DNA of 28,894 nucleotides. Source: RGIG6291 sp964602275. Lineage in GTDB: Bacteria > Bacillota > Clostridia > TANB77 > UBA1234. The position numbers were made by a program, and so were the translations under genes. Shown here piece after piece: positions 5,792 to 14,322 of this stretch. Every line of letters begins with the position of its first letter. Position 1 is the first letter of the stretch. The stretch covers positions 1-28,894 of the forward strand of contig CAZRQF010000009.1 in the NCBI GenBank assembly GCA_964602275.1. Direction: 5' to 3'. The notes below the pieces were generated by a model, which searched no databases, was not told the DNA's origin, and saw only the letters and a program-made list of their open reading frames with translations.

Positions 5792-5863
5792 AGCTTTAAA
5801 AGCAAAGTATTTTTTCATAGTATGTATCAAAAAAAGACTAGGTCGGCAAACCTAGTCTTTTTT
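5792..5863 (+). ncRNA. Candidate small RNA 3
   Basis: An RNA of about 70 nucleotides bounded by consensus promoter P3 and terminator T3, with no ORF preceded by a ribosome site. Its 3' half is nearly identical to small RNA 1. It has only a weak, short resemblance (TATGTA) to the toxin start region, so it may regulate a related toxin elsewhere or be a leftover of a duplicated module. Confidence 0.5.
5831..5863 (+). terminator. Terminator T3
   Basis: Stem GACTAGGT (5836-5843) / ACCTAGTC (5850-5857) followed by six T. One loop base differs from T1 (A for G). It separates small RNA 3 from the engB promoter. Confidence 0.88.
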
Positions 5864-5865
5864 AT

Positions 5866-5894
5866 TTGCCTCTCTTCTCCATTTATGGTATAAT
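5866..5894 (+). promoter_or_regulatory. engB promoter
   Basis: TTGCCT (5866-5871), 17-base spacer, TATAAT (5889-5894), starting right after terminator T3. Confidence 0.75.
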
Positions 5895-5925
5895 TTTTAA
5901 AAATAATCTTTAAGGAGTTTAAAAA

Positions 5926-6510
5926 ATGCTTATAAAAAATCCAAAATTTGAAATATCTGTTATGAATAAATCTCAATATCCTAAAGGAAGAACACCAGAA
6001 ATTGTGCTTGCTGGGAAATCTAATGTAGGAAAATCTTCTTTTATAAATGCACTTACAAATAGAAAATCACTTGCAAGAACTAGTAGCATGCCCGGCAAAA
6101 CTCGCCAATTAAACTTTTATAATATGGACGATAGATTTTACTTTGTCGACCTACCTGGGTATGGCTATTCGCAAATGTCAAAAAGTGAGCAACAAAAAGT
6201 TGGTACTTCTACCGAAAGCTATTTAAAAAATAGACAAAACATTAATTTAATTATTTTGCTTGTTGACATTCGCCATAAACCTGGTGAAAACGACAAAATG
6301 ATGATGGACTATATAAAGTCTACTGGTCGTAGATATATTGTGGTTACTTCAAAGTCAGACAAAATCGCAAAAACTAAAGTTCAATCATATGTAGACGACA
6401 TAGCAAAAGAACTAGATGTTCCAGAAGATTTAATATTTCCTTTTTCTTCTGAAACAAAATTTAACCTAGAAACAATATGGGATGTAATCGAAGAAAGTTT
6501 AAATTCATAA
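5926..6510 (+). CDS. engB: Ribosome biogenesis GTPase EngB (YsxC/YihA)
   Basis: EngB is an essential small GTPase needed for 50S subunit assembly. This 194-residue protein shows the Walker A/G1 motif GKSNVGKS (about residues 31-38), the G3 motif DLPGYG (about 75-80), and the G4 region VTSKSDK. TRQLNFY precedes G3, as in the family. Length matches the family. AAGGAG lies nine bases before the ATG. In many Firmicutes engB follows lon; here it has its own promoter and terminator and stands alone, with rubrerythrin converging on it. Confidence 0.96.
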   Translation: MLIKNPKFEISVMNKSQYPKGRTPEIVLAGKSNVGKSSFINALTNRKSLARTSSMPGKTRQLNFYNMDDRFYFVDLPGYGYSQMSKSEQQKVGTSTESYLKNRQNINLIILLVDIRHKPGENDKMMMDYIKSTGRRYIVVTSKSDKIAKTKVQSYVDDIAKELDVPEDLIFPFSSETKFNLETIWDVIEESLNS

Positions 6511-6539
6511 TAAACAGTTAAGCAACATATCAAATTTTA

Positions 6540-6574
6540 AAAAAGTACGGCAAATTTTATTTACCGTACTTTTT
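6540..6574. terminator. Bidirectional terminator between engB and rubrerythrin
   Basis: AAAAGTACGG (6541-6550) pairs with CCGTACTTTT (6564-6573), with A- and T-runs on the two sides. It serves both converging genes. Confidence 0.88.
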
Positions 6575-6579
6575 TGTTT

Positions 6580-7119
6580 TTAATAATTTTCAGCTTTGAT
6601 TTCAAAATATGCTTTTGGATGTGTACATACTGGGCATACTTCTGGTGCAGATTTTCCTATTACAATGTGTCCACAATTTCTGCATTTCCATATTCTTTCG
6701 CCATCTTTACTAAACACTAATCCATTTTCAACATTTTCTAATAATTTTAAATATCTTGCTTCATGTTCCTTTTCTATTTTTCCAACTTCTTCAAACAAGT
6801 AAGCAATTCTGTCAAAGCCTTCTTCTCTAGCCTCTTTAGCCATTCTTTCATACATGTCTGTCCACTCATAATTTTCACCCTCAGCTGCAGCTTTCAAATT
6901 ATCAATAGTTGATGGTATATCATTTTCATGCAATAACTTAAACCACATTTTTGCATGTTCTTTTTCGTTATCAGCTGTTTCTTGGAAAATAGCTGCAATT
7001 TGCTCGTATCCCTCTTTTTTAGCTTTGCTAGCAAAATATGTATATTTATTTCTTGCTTGTGACTCACCTGCAAAAGCATCCATTAAATTTTTTTCTGTTT
7101 TTGTTCCTTTTAATTCCAT
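6580..7119 (-). CDS. rbr: Rubrerythrin
   Basis: Rubrerythrin is a cytoplasmic non-haem iron peroxidase that protects anaerobes from hydrogen peroxide. The 179-residue protein has an N-terminal ferritin-like four-helix domain with carboxylate/His diiron ligands (E19, E52/H55, E116/H119) and a C-terminal rubredoxin-like domain with Cys146, Cys149, Cys162 and Cys165 (CRNC and CPVC). Length and domain order match the classical family. AGGAGG is seven bases from the ATG. It is monocistronic with its own promoter, and supports an anaerobic host. Confidence 0.96.
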   Translation of the reverse strand: MELKGTKTEKNLMDAFAGESQARNKYTYFASKAKKEGYEQIAAIFQETADNEKEHAKMWFKLLHENDIPSTIDNLKAAAEGENYEWTDMYERMAKEAREEGFDRIAYLFEEVGKIEKEHEARYLKLLENVENGLVFSKDGERIWKCRNCGHIVIGKSAPEVCPVCTHPKAYFEIKAENY

Positions 7120-7158
7120 ATTGTTATCCTCCTAACTTTATTTTTAATTTAATTTAAG

Positions 7159-7187
7159 ATTGTATCAAAAAAAACTCAATTTTACAA
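7159..7187 (-). promoter_or_regulatory. Rubrerythrin promoter
   Basis: Minus strand: TTGTAA (7182-7187), 17-base spacer, TACAAT (7159-7164). No clear PerR box is visible. Confidence 0.55.
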
Positions 7188-7195
7188 TTAATTTC

Positions 7196-7224
7196 TTGTA
7201 TTTTGTAGATATAAAAGGTAAAAT
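7196..7224 (+). promoter_or_regulatory. Promoter of the 49-aa/552-aa gene pair
   Basis: Plus strand: TTGTAT (7196-7201), 17-base spacer, TAAAAT (7219-7224); followed by AAGGAGG at 7241-7247. Confidence 0.65.
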
Positions 7225-7254
7225 TATATTAACATTTACTAAGGAGGAAAAAAT

Positions 7255-7404
7255 ATGGAAGAACTTGATATAAAAAATAAAGTTAGCGACATAAATAGCA
7301 CTCTTACGGACGATTTATTAAAAAATTTATCAGAAGACCAATTAAACGAACTAGAAAATTTAGTCAAAGAAATAAACACAAAGCTTGAAAGCTTGAAAAA
7401 ATAA
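7255..7404 (+). CDS. Small acidic helical protein, 49 residues, unknown function
   Basis: The ORF starts MEELDIKNKVSDINSTL and ends in ESLKK. It is charged, without Cys or a membrane segment, and its heptad-like leucine spacing (DLLKNLSEDQLNELENL) suggests an amphipathic helix or coiled coil. It is well supported as a gene by an AAGGAGG site eight bases from the ATG, a promoter upstream and tight coupling (12 bases) to the 552-residue gene downstream. I recognise no family. It may be a partner of the next protein. Confidence 0.75.
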   Translation: MEELDIKNKVSDINSTLTDDLLKNLSEDQLNELENLVKEINTKLESLKK

Positions 7405-7416
7405 GGGGGATTTTTT

Positions 7417-9075
7417 ATGTTAAAAGTAGTAGAAGTTGCTAGAAAAGCTGTATCAAGTGGTGACTTTAATATTTTAAAAGCTAATTTAGAAGTTTTAAAC
7501 GAATATTTAGATAAATTAAATGAAGATAAAAAGCAAAATAAAGAAGTAAATATAGATAAAGATGATTTTTTCGAACTAGAAGCAACTGTACATAATATTA
7601 GCTATATGATAAATAAAGAAAACAGCAGAAGAAAGGATATTGCTGACGCTTCAAAAAAATATGACGCTGCTAAAGAGCAACTTTCAAGATGTGAAGAACT
7701 ATTTGAATTTTACTCTAATATTCTTAATGACACTACCGATTACTCTACTTCTCCAAAAGATAGTGATAGAGAAAAAATTTTAAAAGAGTTTTTTGGTTTG
7801 ATACAAAAAGAATTAGGGCTTAATAAAAAACTAAAATCTTTGGCAGATGTTAACGCTAAAATAGCAGAACTTGAAAAAAGTATAGACGGTTATGTCTTTA
7901 CAATTAATAAACTAAACGGTGTGTATGACGAAAAAGTTGCAAAAGAAGATTTGCAAAGAGCAGAAGCCCTTAAACCAGCAGAAAAAACATTAAATGAATT
8001 AAATGAAAATTTAAAAAAACAAGTTCCGCCTAACGAATATAAAAAATATACCGGAAAAGATAGAACCAAAAAAATCAATACTAAGATTACAACACTAAAA
8101 AAAATACCACAAGATGAAATAACACCGGGAGAAACAAAATTATTAGAGTTACTTGAGCAACTATCTGCAAATGAAGAATTCGAAGAATTAGAAAGCATAT
8201 ATACAAAATACGGCGTTACATCTATCGAAGAAATGCAATCAGTACTTTCAAACCATGAAAGTAGAAAACGCGCCCAAACTACTTCTCGATTAATTACAAG
8301 CGATTTAGTTGGAAGAACTGAAGACTCTCATGTAAGTGCAAAAGAAGGCATTAGAGTAATTAAAAAACTTGATTCAAAATCTATTGGTAAAGACTTAGAA
8401 GAAGCAACAATAGATTTAAGGCAAAACGGATATATGCCATGTGTTGGCAAAGATTCTGCAATCTACGCTCGCCCAGTATATAAAAGACCTATATTTGGCA
8501 AATTTGGAAAACCAAAACTAGTTGGCATGGAACTTGTTGAAGAATCAATCGAAAGTTTAACAAAATCACCAGAAGACGCATATGCTAAAGCACTTAAAGA
8601 ATTAAAAGCACGCTCAGAAATGCTAGAAAATGGACCTGTAATATCAAATGATGAAATTGCTAAAATGAAAAAAGCATTTTCTGAACTTATAAAGGATTCT
8701 AGATATGACGAGGCTATAAAAAGAATTATTGCAGCTCAAACTTCAATGACAAGAACTGACCTTGCAAACTTTGCAAGTCAACATTCAAAAACACATGATT
8801 CATCAGGAAAAACAACCGTAAAATTTCCAGGTGGCGAAGAAAATTACAAAGCTCCGCATATACCAGTAAAAACTAAGTTTTTTGGACTAGCACGAATACC
8901 ACAAAAACCAGACCCTAATGCACCAAATGAAGCAGTTGTAGCACCAAAAGATACACAATACTTAAAAGATGCAAATATCTCTTCTCCATCAAAGCCAGTC
9001 GTAAGTAAAAATGTTTTAAGAGATAGAACACATTATAAAGAAACATCAAAAGAAGACGAACGAGATGAAATATAA
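7417..9075 (+). CDS. Unknown 552-residue coiled-coil protein
   Basis: I do not recognise this protein. It has no signal peptide and no membrane segment. Residues 1-310 are highly charged and helical, with long Lys/Glu-rich stretches that look like coiled coils. Residues about 310-440 form a more globular, less charged part containing GYMPCVGKDSAIYARPVYKR and two short repeats of a Lys/Glu helix. The last 110 residues are Pro/Ser/Lys-rich and probably disordered, ending in a charged tail. The ATG follows GGGGG by seven bases, 12 bases after the 49-residue gene, so the two are one operon ended by the hairpin at 9087-9110. Absence of transport signals suggests a cytoplasmic role. Codon use is like that of the neighbours. 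Confidence 0.8.
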   Translation: MLKVVEVARKAVSSGDFNILKANLEVLNEYLDKLNEDKKQNKEVNIDKDDFFELEATVHNISYMINKENSRRKDIADASKKYDAAKEQLSRCEELFEFYSNILNDTTDYSTSPKDSDREKILKEFFGLIQKELGLNKKLKSLADVNAKIAELEKSIDGYVFTINKLNGVYDEKVAKEDLQRAEALKPAEKTLNELNENLKKQVPPNEYKKYTGKDRTKKINTKITTLKKIPQDEITPGETKLLELLEQLSANEEFEELESIYTKYGVTSIEEMQSVLSNHESRKRAQTTSRLITSDLVGRTEDSHVSAKEGIRVIKKLDSKSIGKDLEEATIDLRQNGYMPCVGKDSAIYARPVYKRPIFGKFGKPKLVGMELVEESIESLTKSPEDAYAKALKELKARSEMLENGPVISNDEIAKMKKAFSELIKDSRYDEAIKRIIAAQTSMTRTDLANFASQHSKTHDSSGKTTVKFPGGEENYKAPHIPVKTKFFGLARIPQKPDPNAPNEAVVAPKDTQYLKDANISSPSKPVVSKNVLRDRTHYKETSKEDERDEI

Positions 9076-9086
9076 ATTTATAAAAA

Positions 9087-9115
9087 ATCTGCACTAAAAT
9101 TAGTGCAGATTTTTG
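9087..9115. terminator. Terminator after the 552-aa gene (bidirectional)
   Basis: ATCTGCACTA (9087-9096) pairs perfectly with TAGTGCAGAT (9101-9110), with a four-base loop, followed by TTTTT on the plus strand and preceded by a run of A. It also lies just beyond the stop of the converging Spo0E-like gene. Confidence 0.92.
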
Positions 9116-9253
9116 TTATAACATTTCTTTATAATATCTTATGATTAGTTCATCTAGTTCTTTACTTACTTCGTATATTTGTTCAGGTTGTTCTCTATTT
9201 TCTATCATGATATTTAATTTTTCTCTTACTTTATTTATCTCGTCATTTATCAA
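9116..9253 (-). CDS. Spo0E-like aspartyl-phosphate phosphatase, 45 residues, TTG start
   Basis: Spo0E-family proteins dephosphorylate Spo0A~P and so restrain sporulation entry. The C-terminal half, VSKELDELIIRYYK, carries the family signature (S-x-E-L-D-x-L-I), preceded by a short first helix with INKVREKLNIMIE, giving the usual helical hairpin. The most likely start is TTG at 9253, with AGGAG ten bases upstream; an internal ATG at residue 15 would cut the first helix. Length is normal for the short Clostridial/Bacillus members (45-60). It has its own promoter overlapping the end of lgt and an 80-base leader containing a 12-base palindrome (GTCTTATAAGAC). It implies that the host can sporulate or descends from spore formers. 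Confidence 0.85.
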   Translation of the reverse strand: MINDEINKVREKLNIMIENREQPEQIYEVSKELDELIIRYYKEML

Positions 9254-9347
9254 AAATATCACTCTCCTTCTTAAGTCTTATAAGACAGCGACCTCACACA
9301 TTTTATCCCCTAATCACACTATCGTTTTGTCTTGTCCTTCTAAAAAG

Positions 9348-9376
9348 AATTTACCATATTTTAACATTTTTGTCAA
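9348..9376 (-). promoter_or_regulatory. Promoter of the Spo0E-like gene
   Basis: Minus strand: TTGACA (9371-9376), 17-base spacer, TAAATT (9348-9353). The -35 overlaps the TGA stop codon of lgt. Confidence 0.7.
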
Positions 9377-10173
9377 CCTTTATTTTCTTTTTTCTGTTTT
9401 GTTTTATTTTTCAGCAGTAAAATACCAAATATTACGGCAAATGTCAAGGCTAATATTTGCGATACTCTAAAACTTCCTAAATAAAGCGAATCGCTTCTAA
9501 ATCCTTCGATAATAAATCTCGCTATTCCGTACATAACCATATAAGAATAAAACATCTGCCCTGAATATTTTCTGTTTTTTCTGTTAAAGTATAGTATACA
9601 AAAAATTATCAAAGTACAAACTGATTCATATAAAAATGTCGGTTGCACATATATGTAGCTTCCTAGAGAAGCATCATATATTCCCATCTTCAAAAACGAA
9701 TTTGTTATTTCGCCATACGCTTCTCTATTTACAAAATTTCCCCAGCGACCAATCGACTGACAAAGTGCCAAATACGGTGTGCAAAAATCACATAAATCTA
9801 AAAACTTAATTTTTCGCTTTTTACAAAATACTATTGCCGTAATTATACCACCAATGATTGCACCATATATCGCAATTCCGCCATTCCAAATTTTTATTAT
9901 ATCGGACAAATTATTTTTATAATAATCCCATTCAAAAGCCACATAGTAAATTCTCGCTGAGATTATACCAATTGGAATCGCCCAAAACACAAAATCCGTA
10001 AGTGTATCCCAAGATATACCGTAAGTTTCTCGATTTTTCCACGCAAGTACTAATGCAAATATTATCCCAGACACAATTATTATTCCATACCAGTAAACAT
10101 CTTTTCCAAAAACACTAAACGCAACTGGATTTATATCAAATTCTAATCCCAAATTTGGAAATGTAATAGGCAT
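9373..10173 (-). CDS. lgt: Prolipoprotein diacylglyceryl transferase
   Basis: Lgt transfers diacylglycerol from phosphatidylglycerol to the lipobox Cys of prolipoproteins at the membrane. The 266-residue protein is mostly membrane helices and carries the Lgt signature GRWGNFVNREAYG (142-154), with the Firmicute-type IYGAIIGG (102-109) and the late Arg/Glu motif FIIEGFRSD. Length matches the family. GGGAGG is six to seven bases before the ATG. It lies 12 bases downstream of ymfH, so it is the last gene of a ymfF-ymfH-lgt operon. No clear terminator follows; its stop overlaps the next promoter. Confidence 0.95.
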   Translation of the reverse strand: MPITFPNLGLEFDINPVAFSVFGKDVYWYGIIIVSGIIFALVLAWKNRETYGISWDTLTDFVFWAIPIGIISARIYYVAFEWDYYKNNLSDIIKIWNGGIAIYGAIIGGIITAIVFCKKRKIKFLDLCDFCTPYLALCQSIGRWGNFVNREAYGEITNSFLKMGIYDASLGSYIYVQPTFLYESVCTLIIFCILYFNRKNRKYSGQMFYSYMVMYGIARFIIEGFRSDSLYLGSFRVSQILALTFAVIFGILLLKNKTKQKKENKG

Positions 10174-10185
10174 GCTCTGCCTCCC

Positions 10186-11487
10186 TTACTTATCATTTTT
10201 ATCAACTATCGAAATTGCCATTTTGCTAAAATCAAAATGTTTGTTTAAAACTTCTTTAACATAATCAATCGTTATATTTCTATATGCGTCCACATAATCA
10301 AAAGAATTTATTCCTCTAAAATAATCGTTTATAAACACTCTTGCACACGAGCTTACACTATCAAAAATCTTCACATAAGAACCATAAAGCATTCTCTTTA
10401 TTCTTTCAAACTCTTCTTCATTAATTCCATTTTGTTTTAGCTCTTCAATTCTAGCTTTTATTCTGCTTACCACTTCATCTATGCTATTTGACTCACCAGA
10501 TATGCTACTATATGCATAATCTTCCTCAAAAGAATAATCCGTACCAAACTCTCTTACAACAAGCCCAGCTTCATACATATCTTCATAAAGCTTAGTACTC
10601 TTACCAACAATCATTTCAAGCAAAATTTCAATTGCAACATGCTTTAAAACTCTATCATAATTATCCTCATCATACCCCGCACTTAAAAGCTTTGTATCTT
10701 CCGTATCCTTAAATCCCATTATAAACATTGGAATACTAACATCCATCTTTTTAATAACTTTATCTTTAACAATACTCTCGCCTACATTGCCATAATATCT
10801 CTCAATTTTATCTTTCTCCGGCATATCTTTTACGCTACTTCTAATCTTTTCTAAAACCTTATCCGTATCGATATTACCCGCAACGCAAATAACCATATTA
10901 GAAGGATCATAAAAAGTGTTATAGCAACTATACAAAATATCAGGAGTAATCTCAGCAATTGTTTCAACCGTACCAGCAATGTCTTTTGTAATTGCATGAT
11001 TTCCATATAAACAATTTAAAAATCCAAAAAACAATTGCCAATCTGGGTCATCATCATACATCTTGATTTCTTGAGCAATAATTCCCTTTTCTTTTTCAAC
11101 ATTTTCCTCTGTCAAATATGGATTTTGCACAAATTTTAGTAAAGCATCAAAAGCTTCATCAAATTTTTCAGTACAGCTAAACAAATACGCCGTATGGTTA
11201 AAACTCGTATAAGCATTAGCATTTGCCCCAAGCTTTGAAAGCTTATCTAACGCATTTACACCATCTTCTTCTTCAAACAACTTATGCTCTAAAAAATGTG
11301 CAACACCGTCAGGAACTTGCGTAATCTCTTCTGCACCAGGCACTTTAAACTTATAATTTAAAGAACCAAAATGAGTTGCATACATTGCATAAGTTCTTAC
11401 AGAATTTTTTTTAGGAATTAAAATAACATCAAGTCCATTATTCAAATGTTCTATTATAACTTTCTCTTTGATTTTCTCTTTAATCAT
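10186..11487 (-). CDS. ymfH: M16 family zinc peptidase-like protein YmfH (catalytic partner)
   Basis: This 433-residue protein belongs to the insulinase/processing-peptidase-like M16 family. The inverted zinc motif HFLEH is at 64-68, followed by an acidic helix around 130-141 (VEKEKGIIAQEIKMY) that carries the third ligand. In Bacillus the YmfF/YmfH pair has been linked to EF-P modification, so a processing role is plausible but not shown by sequence. I choose ATG at 11487, six bases after GGGAGG; the upstream in-frame GTG at 11502 would overlap that site. The start overlaps the end of ymfF by eight bases (ATGATTAA), so the two are translationally coupled. Confidence 0.9.
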   Translation of the reverse strand: MIKEKIKEKVIIEHLNNGLDVILIPKKNSVRTYAMYATHFGSLNYKFKVPGAEEITQVPDGVAHFLEHKLFEEEDGVNALDKLSKLGANANAYTSFNHTAYLFSCTEKFDEAFDALLKFVQNPYLTEENVEKEKGIIAQEIKMYDDDPDWQLFFGFLNCLYGNHAITKDIAGTVETIAEITPDILYSCYNTFYDPSNMVICVAGNIDTDKVLEKIRSSVKDMPEKDKIERYYGNVGESIVKDKVIKKMDVSIPMFIMGFKDTEDTKLLSAGYDEDNYDRVLKHVAIEILLEMIVGKSTKLYEDMYEAGLVVREFGTDYSFEEDYAYSSISGESNSIDEVVSRIKARIEELKQNGINEEEFERIKRMLYGSYVKIFDSVSSCARVFINDYFRGINSFDYVDAYRNITIDYVKEVLNKHFDFSKMAISIVDKNDK

Positions 11488-12769
11488 TATTAACCTCCCC
11501 ACTATTCTTTAAAAAATAAGTTGTATCGCATCTTAGTTTATTTGCTATTTCCACAATATCACTTATCTCAACATCATTAATTTTCTTAATAAGCTCTTCA
11601 ATCGAGTCATCATTTTCAAGTAAAGTCTGCCCCATATCAAAATTAATTATGGTAGATTGGTCATCATAAAAAGATTTATAATTATTAATCAAATAACTCT
11701 TAGCATCTGCTAACTCTTCCTGCGTAACATCGCCATTTTTTATATCTTCAACCTGTTTTAAAATCAACGAAAAAGCTTCATCATACTTATCAATTTCAAT
11801 ACCGGCAGATATCATAAGTATTCCTTTGTGCTTAAAATATGACGAACGAATTGTATATGCTAAACTTGCTTTTTCTCTAACATTTTGAAACAACTTAGAC
11901 GAAGGCGTACCACCAAGCACAGTAGACAAAAGCGTAGCCTTTGCCAAATCCTCTTTCAAATCAATATCACAAACCCTGTAACCCATCACAATCTTTCCTT
12001 GAGTAACATCCAAACTTTCATCCAAATGAGAAAAATCATTCTTTTCTATTACAGGAAGAAAAGTTTGCAACTTAGTTTCTTTAAAATCACGCTCTATTTT
12101 TCCAAATCTCTCTTTAAAAATATTTTCAAGTTTATCACTTGCAAGTTCTCCAGACACATAAATGTGAATTTCAGCTGTTTTTAAAACTTCTTTATATTGC
12201 ATATACAAATTCCCAGCATTAATACTTTCTAAATCTTCTGTATATCCAAATTTATAAAGCCCAAAAGGCTCATTTTGGCACATCTTCTCAATACAGCAAT
12301 CAAGTGCATAAGCTCCCTTATCGTTTATCTTCGATTCAATAAGCTCTCTTAAAGTATCTTTCTCGCTCTCTACATACTCACTATCAAAAATACCATCAAC
12401 TAATTTTGGATTTAAAATAATATCACAAAGTAAAGTAGCTGCATCAGTTTGAATATCCATTGAATCTAACGCATAATTATTATTTAAAGAATTAATATAA
12501 AACTGTATAACTTGCCTATCGCCTATCTTATCAGAGCTTGCATCAAACACGCTTCCATACATATTTTCAAGCTTCATGGCAATTGCTTTCATAGTCTTTA
12601 CATTATTAGTTCCCCTCCTAAGCACCGCAGGAATTAATGCATTTTTAGTAACATTTTCCCTATTTAAATCAGTTATCAAAAACACCGCCATCAAATCAGT
12701 CTTAAACTTATCAGTATTTATAAAATGTAGCTTAACACCATCAAATATTTCTACAATATTTTCTTCCAT
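11480..12769 (-). CDS. ymfF: M16 family protein YmfF (non-catalytic partner)
   Basis: A 429-residue M16-family protein whose first domain lacks HxxEH; at that place it reads ALIPAVLRRGTNN. The second-half features of the family are present, including GTPSSKLFQNVREKASLAY (about 300-318), which binds substrate backbone in M16 proteins. Such inactive subunits pair with an active one, here YmfH. The start is ATG 12769, five bases after AGGAGG; an upstream in-frame start at 12826 lacks a ribosome site. It is the first gene of the ymfF-ymfH-lgt operon, behind a TTGATA-17-TATACT promoter. Confidence 0.9.
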   Translation of the reverse strand: MEENIVEIFDGVKLHFINTDKFKTDLMAVFLITDLNRENVTKNALIPAVLRRGTNNVKTMKAIAMKLENMYGSVFDASSDKIGDRQVIQFYINSLNNNYALDSMDIQTDAATLLCDIILNPKLVDGIFDSEYVESEKDTLRELIESKINDKGAYALDCCIEKMCQNEPFGLYKFGYTEDLESINAGNLYMQYKEVLKTAEIHIYVSGELASDKLENIFKERFGKIERDFKETKLQTFLPVIEKNDFSHLDESLDVTQGKIVMGYRVCDIDLKEDLAKATLLSTVLGGTPSSKLFQNVREKASLAYTIRSSYFKHKGILMISAGIEIDKYDEAFSLILKQVEDIKNGDVTQEELADAKSYLINNYKSFYDDQSTIINFDMGQTLLENDDSIEELIKKINDVEISDIVEIANKLRCDTTYFLKNSGEVNND

Positions 12770-12845
12770 AATTTCCTCCTCACATATACTAAAAATATTA
12801 TTCCTATTTAAAACTATAATATTCAAACACCAACTTATAGCTAAA

Positions 12846-12874
12846 AGTATATAAGATATTTTTTACTTTATCAA
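12846..12874 (-). promoter_or_regulatory. Promoter of the ymfF-ymfH-lgt operon
   Basis: Minus strand: TTGATA (12869-12874), 17-base spacer, TATACT (12846-12851), about 75 bases upstream of ymfF. Confidence 0.7.
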
Positions 12875-12906
12875 GCGAACATACACAAAATTTATATTAT
12901 AAAAAA

Positions 12907-12939
12907 CGAGAGAAAAGGCATCTTGTGCTTTTCTCTCGA
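12907..12939 (-). terminator. Terminator of the type IV pilus cluster
   Basis: CGAGAGAAAAG and CTTTTCTCTCG form an eleven-base-pair core, with a bulged G and a few further pairs towards the loop; TTTTTT follows on the minus strand. It lies right after pilC and before the ymfF promoter. Confidence 0.85.
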
Positions 12940-12954
12940 ATTTTTTTAAAAGTA

Positions 12955-14298
12955 TTAGGTGTACGCATCCAATAGGAAAGTTCCCATGTAAACTTGCATG
13001 ATAGGTTTTAATACTATAAGTACGAAGAAAATAAGAATTACACCCATAACAACATTACCTACTTCAGGCAATACTTTAGTTATTCTATCAATTGTAATTT
13101 GTATATCTTCTTCCATGAATTCCAAAATCTTATCAATCATCGTATTCATATCAGTTTCCATACCAATTCTAAGCATTTCCAAAATCATAGTTGGGAAAAA
13201 GCTCATATTTTCAAAAGGCTCAATCCACGAACCACCAATACTTAAATTAGCTTGTGAAGTTTCAAGTGCCGCAACAATAACATAATTATCAACAACTGAC
13301 TTACTAACTTCAATAGCATCTTGCAGTCTTGCGTTATTAGCTAAGTTAATCTGCATAGCCTTAAAGAACTTTTGCAAATTAAGCCTTAAAATTAACTGAC
13401 CAAATATCGGCATTTTAAGCTTAAACATATCCCAGGAGTATCTACCTTTTGGGGTATTTTTCCAAGCTATAAATAACGCTACCAAAACACCAACTATACC
13501 CGCAACTATATACCAGTGATCACCACACCAATAAATAATATTAGCAAACTTCATAGTAAGCTCTGGTATTTGATCTTCCATTCCAAATCCTGCATACATA
13601 TCCTGCATTATAGGAATACCAACGATAACGGCTACAATCGCACCAATCAAAAGTCCACCTGATTGTAGTAGTGGTCCTGTTAATGCTTTTTTAACTTTCT
13701 TTTTTATAGCCGTAGAATCTTGTATATATATCATCGCTTGTTCAAGTGAATCTGCAAGCGAACCAGAAAGCTCTCCAACCTTTACGATATTAACATATAT
13801 CGGCGGAAATATCTTTTTATAATACTCTAAAGTCGTATATATGTATTGACCAGCTTCCAAACCATTCAAAATATCTTCTATAATTCCACGCATAGCAGTA
13901 TTTTTAGTATTATTAAGCATTGTGGTAAGAGCTCTCATGTTAGTAAAGTTTGCTCTCTTAAGTAGCAAAAGCATCTGCGTAAAAGCAATAACATCTTCTG
14001 TTTTTACACTATCCAAAAAAGAAAAATCAATGTCAGCAGTTAAGTCTTTTTTCTTTTCTTTTTTCTCTCTATTTTCTGCTTCAGCCTTTGCAAGCGACTC
14101 ATTTACAACGATGGCAACTTCTCTATTTTTCTTTTGCTTATTACCACCGCTTACAAAATCAAGCTCTTTTTTTATAGTAATAGGTGTAAGGCCTTGCATT
14201 TTAAGTCTTTGCCTTACATTGTCTTCGTTATCCTCATGCATTTTGTTTTTAAAAACCTGTCCGCTCTTGCTAACAGCCTTATAACTAAATACCGGCAT
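12955..14298 (-). CDS. pilC: Type IV pilus inner-membrane platform protein PilC (GspF family)
   Basis: PilC is the membrane platform through which the PilB ATPase adds pilins. The 447-residue protein starts MPVFSYKAVSKSGQ, typical of GspF/PilC, and has two T2SSF domains (about 100-225 and 300-425) with membrane segments near 212-232, 262-282 and 412-435. A charged insertion (about 50-90, rich in Lys/Glu) after the N-terminal segment is longer than usual. GGGAGAGG lies a few bases upstream. It follows pilB by 24 bases and is the last gene of the cluster. Confidence 0.93.
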   Translation of the reverse strand: MPVFSYKAVSKSGQVFKNKMHEDNEDNVRQRLKMQGLTPITIKKELDFVSGGNKQKKNREVAIVVNESLAKAEAENREKKEKKKDLTADIDFSFLDSVKTEDVIAFTQMLLLLKRANFTNMRALTTMLNNTKNTAMRGIIEDILNGLEAGQYIYTTLEYYKKIFPPIYVNIVKVGELSGSLADSLEQAMIYIQDSTAIKKKVKKALTGPLLQSGGLLIGAIVAVIVGIPIMQDMYAGFGMEDQIPELTMKFANIIYWCGDHWYIVAGIVGVLVALFIAWKNTPKGRYSWDMFKLKMPIFGQLILRLNLQKFFKAMQINLANNARLQDAIEVSKSVVDNYVIVAALETSQANLSIGGSWIEPFENMSFFPTMILEMLRIGMETDMNTMIDKILEFMEEDIQITIDRITKVLPEVGNVVMGVILIFFVLIVLKPIMQVYMGTFLLDAYT

Positions 14299-14322
14299 AT
14301 TTCCTCTCCCTTCGCCCTAATG

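Noticed and set aside
9141..9470. 109-residue plus-strand ORF
   Set aside because: It is antisense to the Spo0E-like gene and the end of lgt, with no ribosome site.
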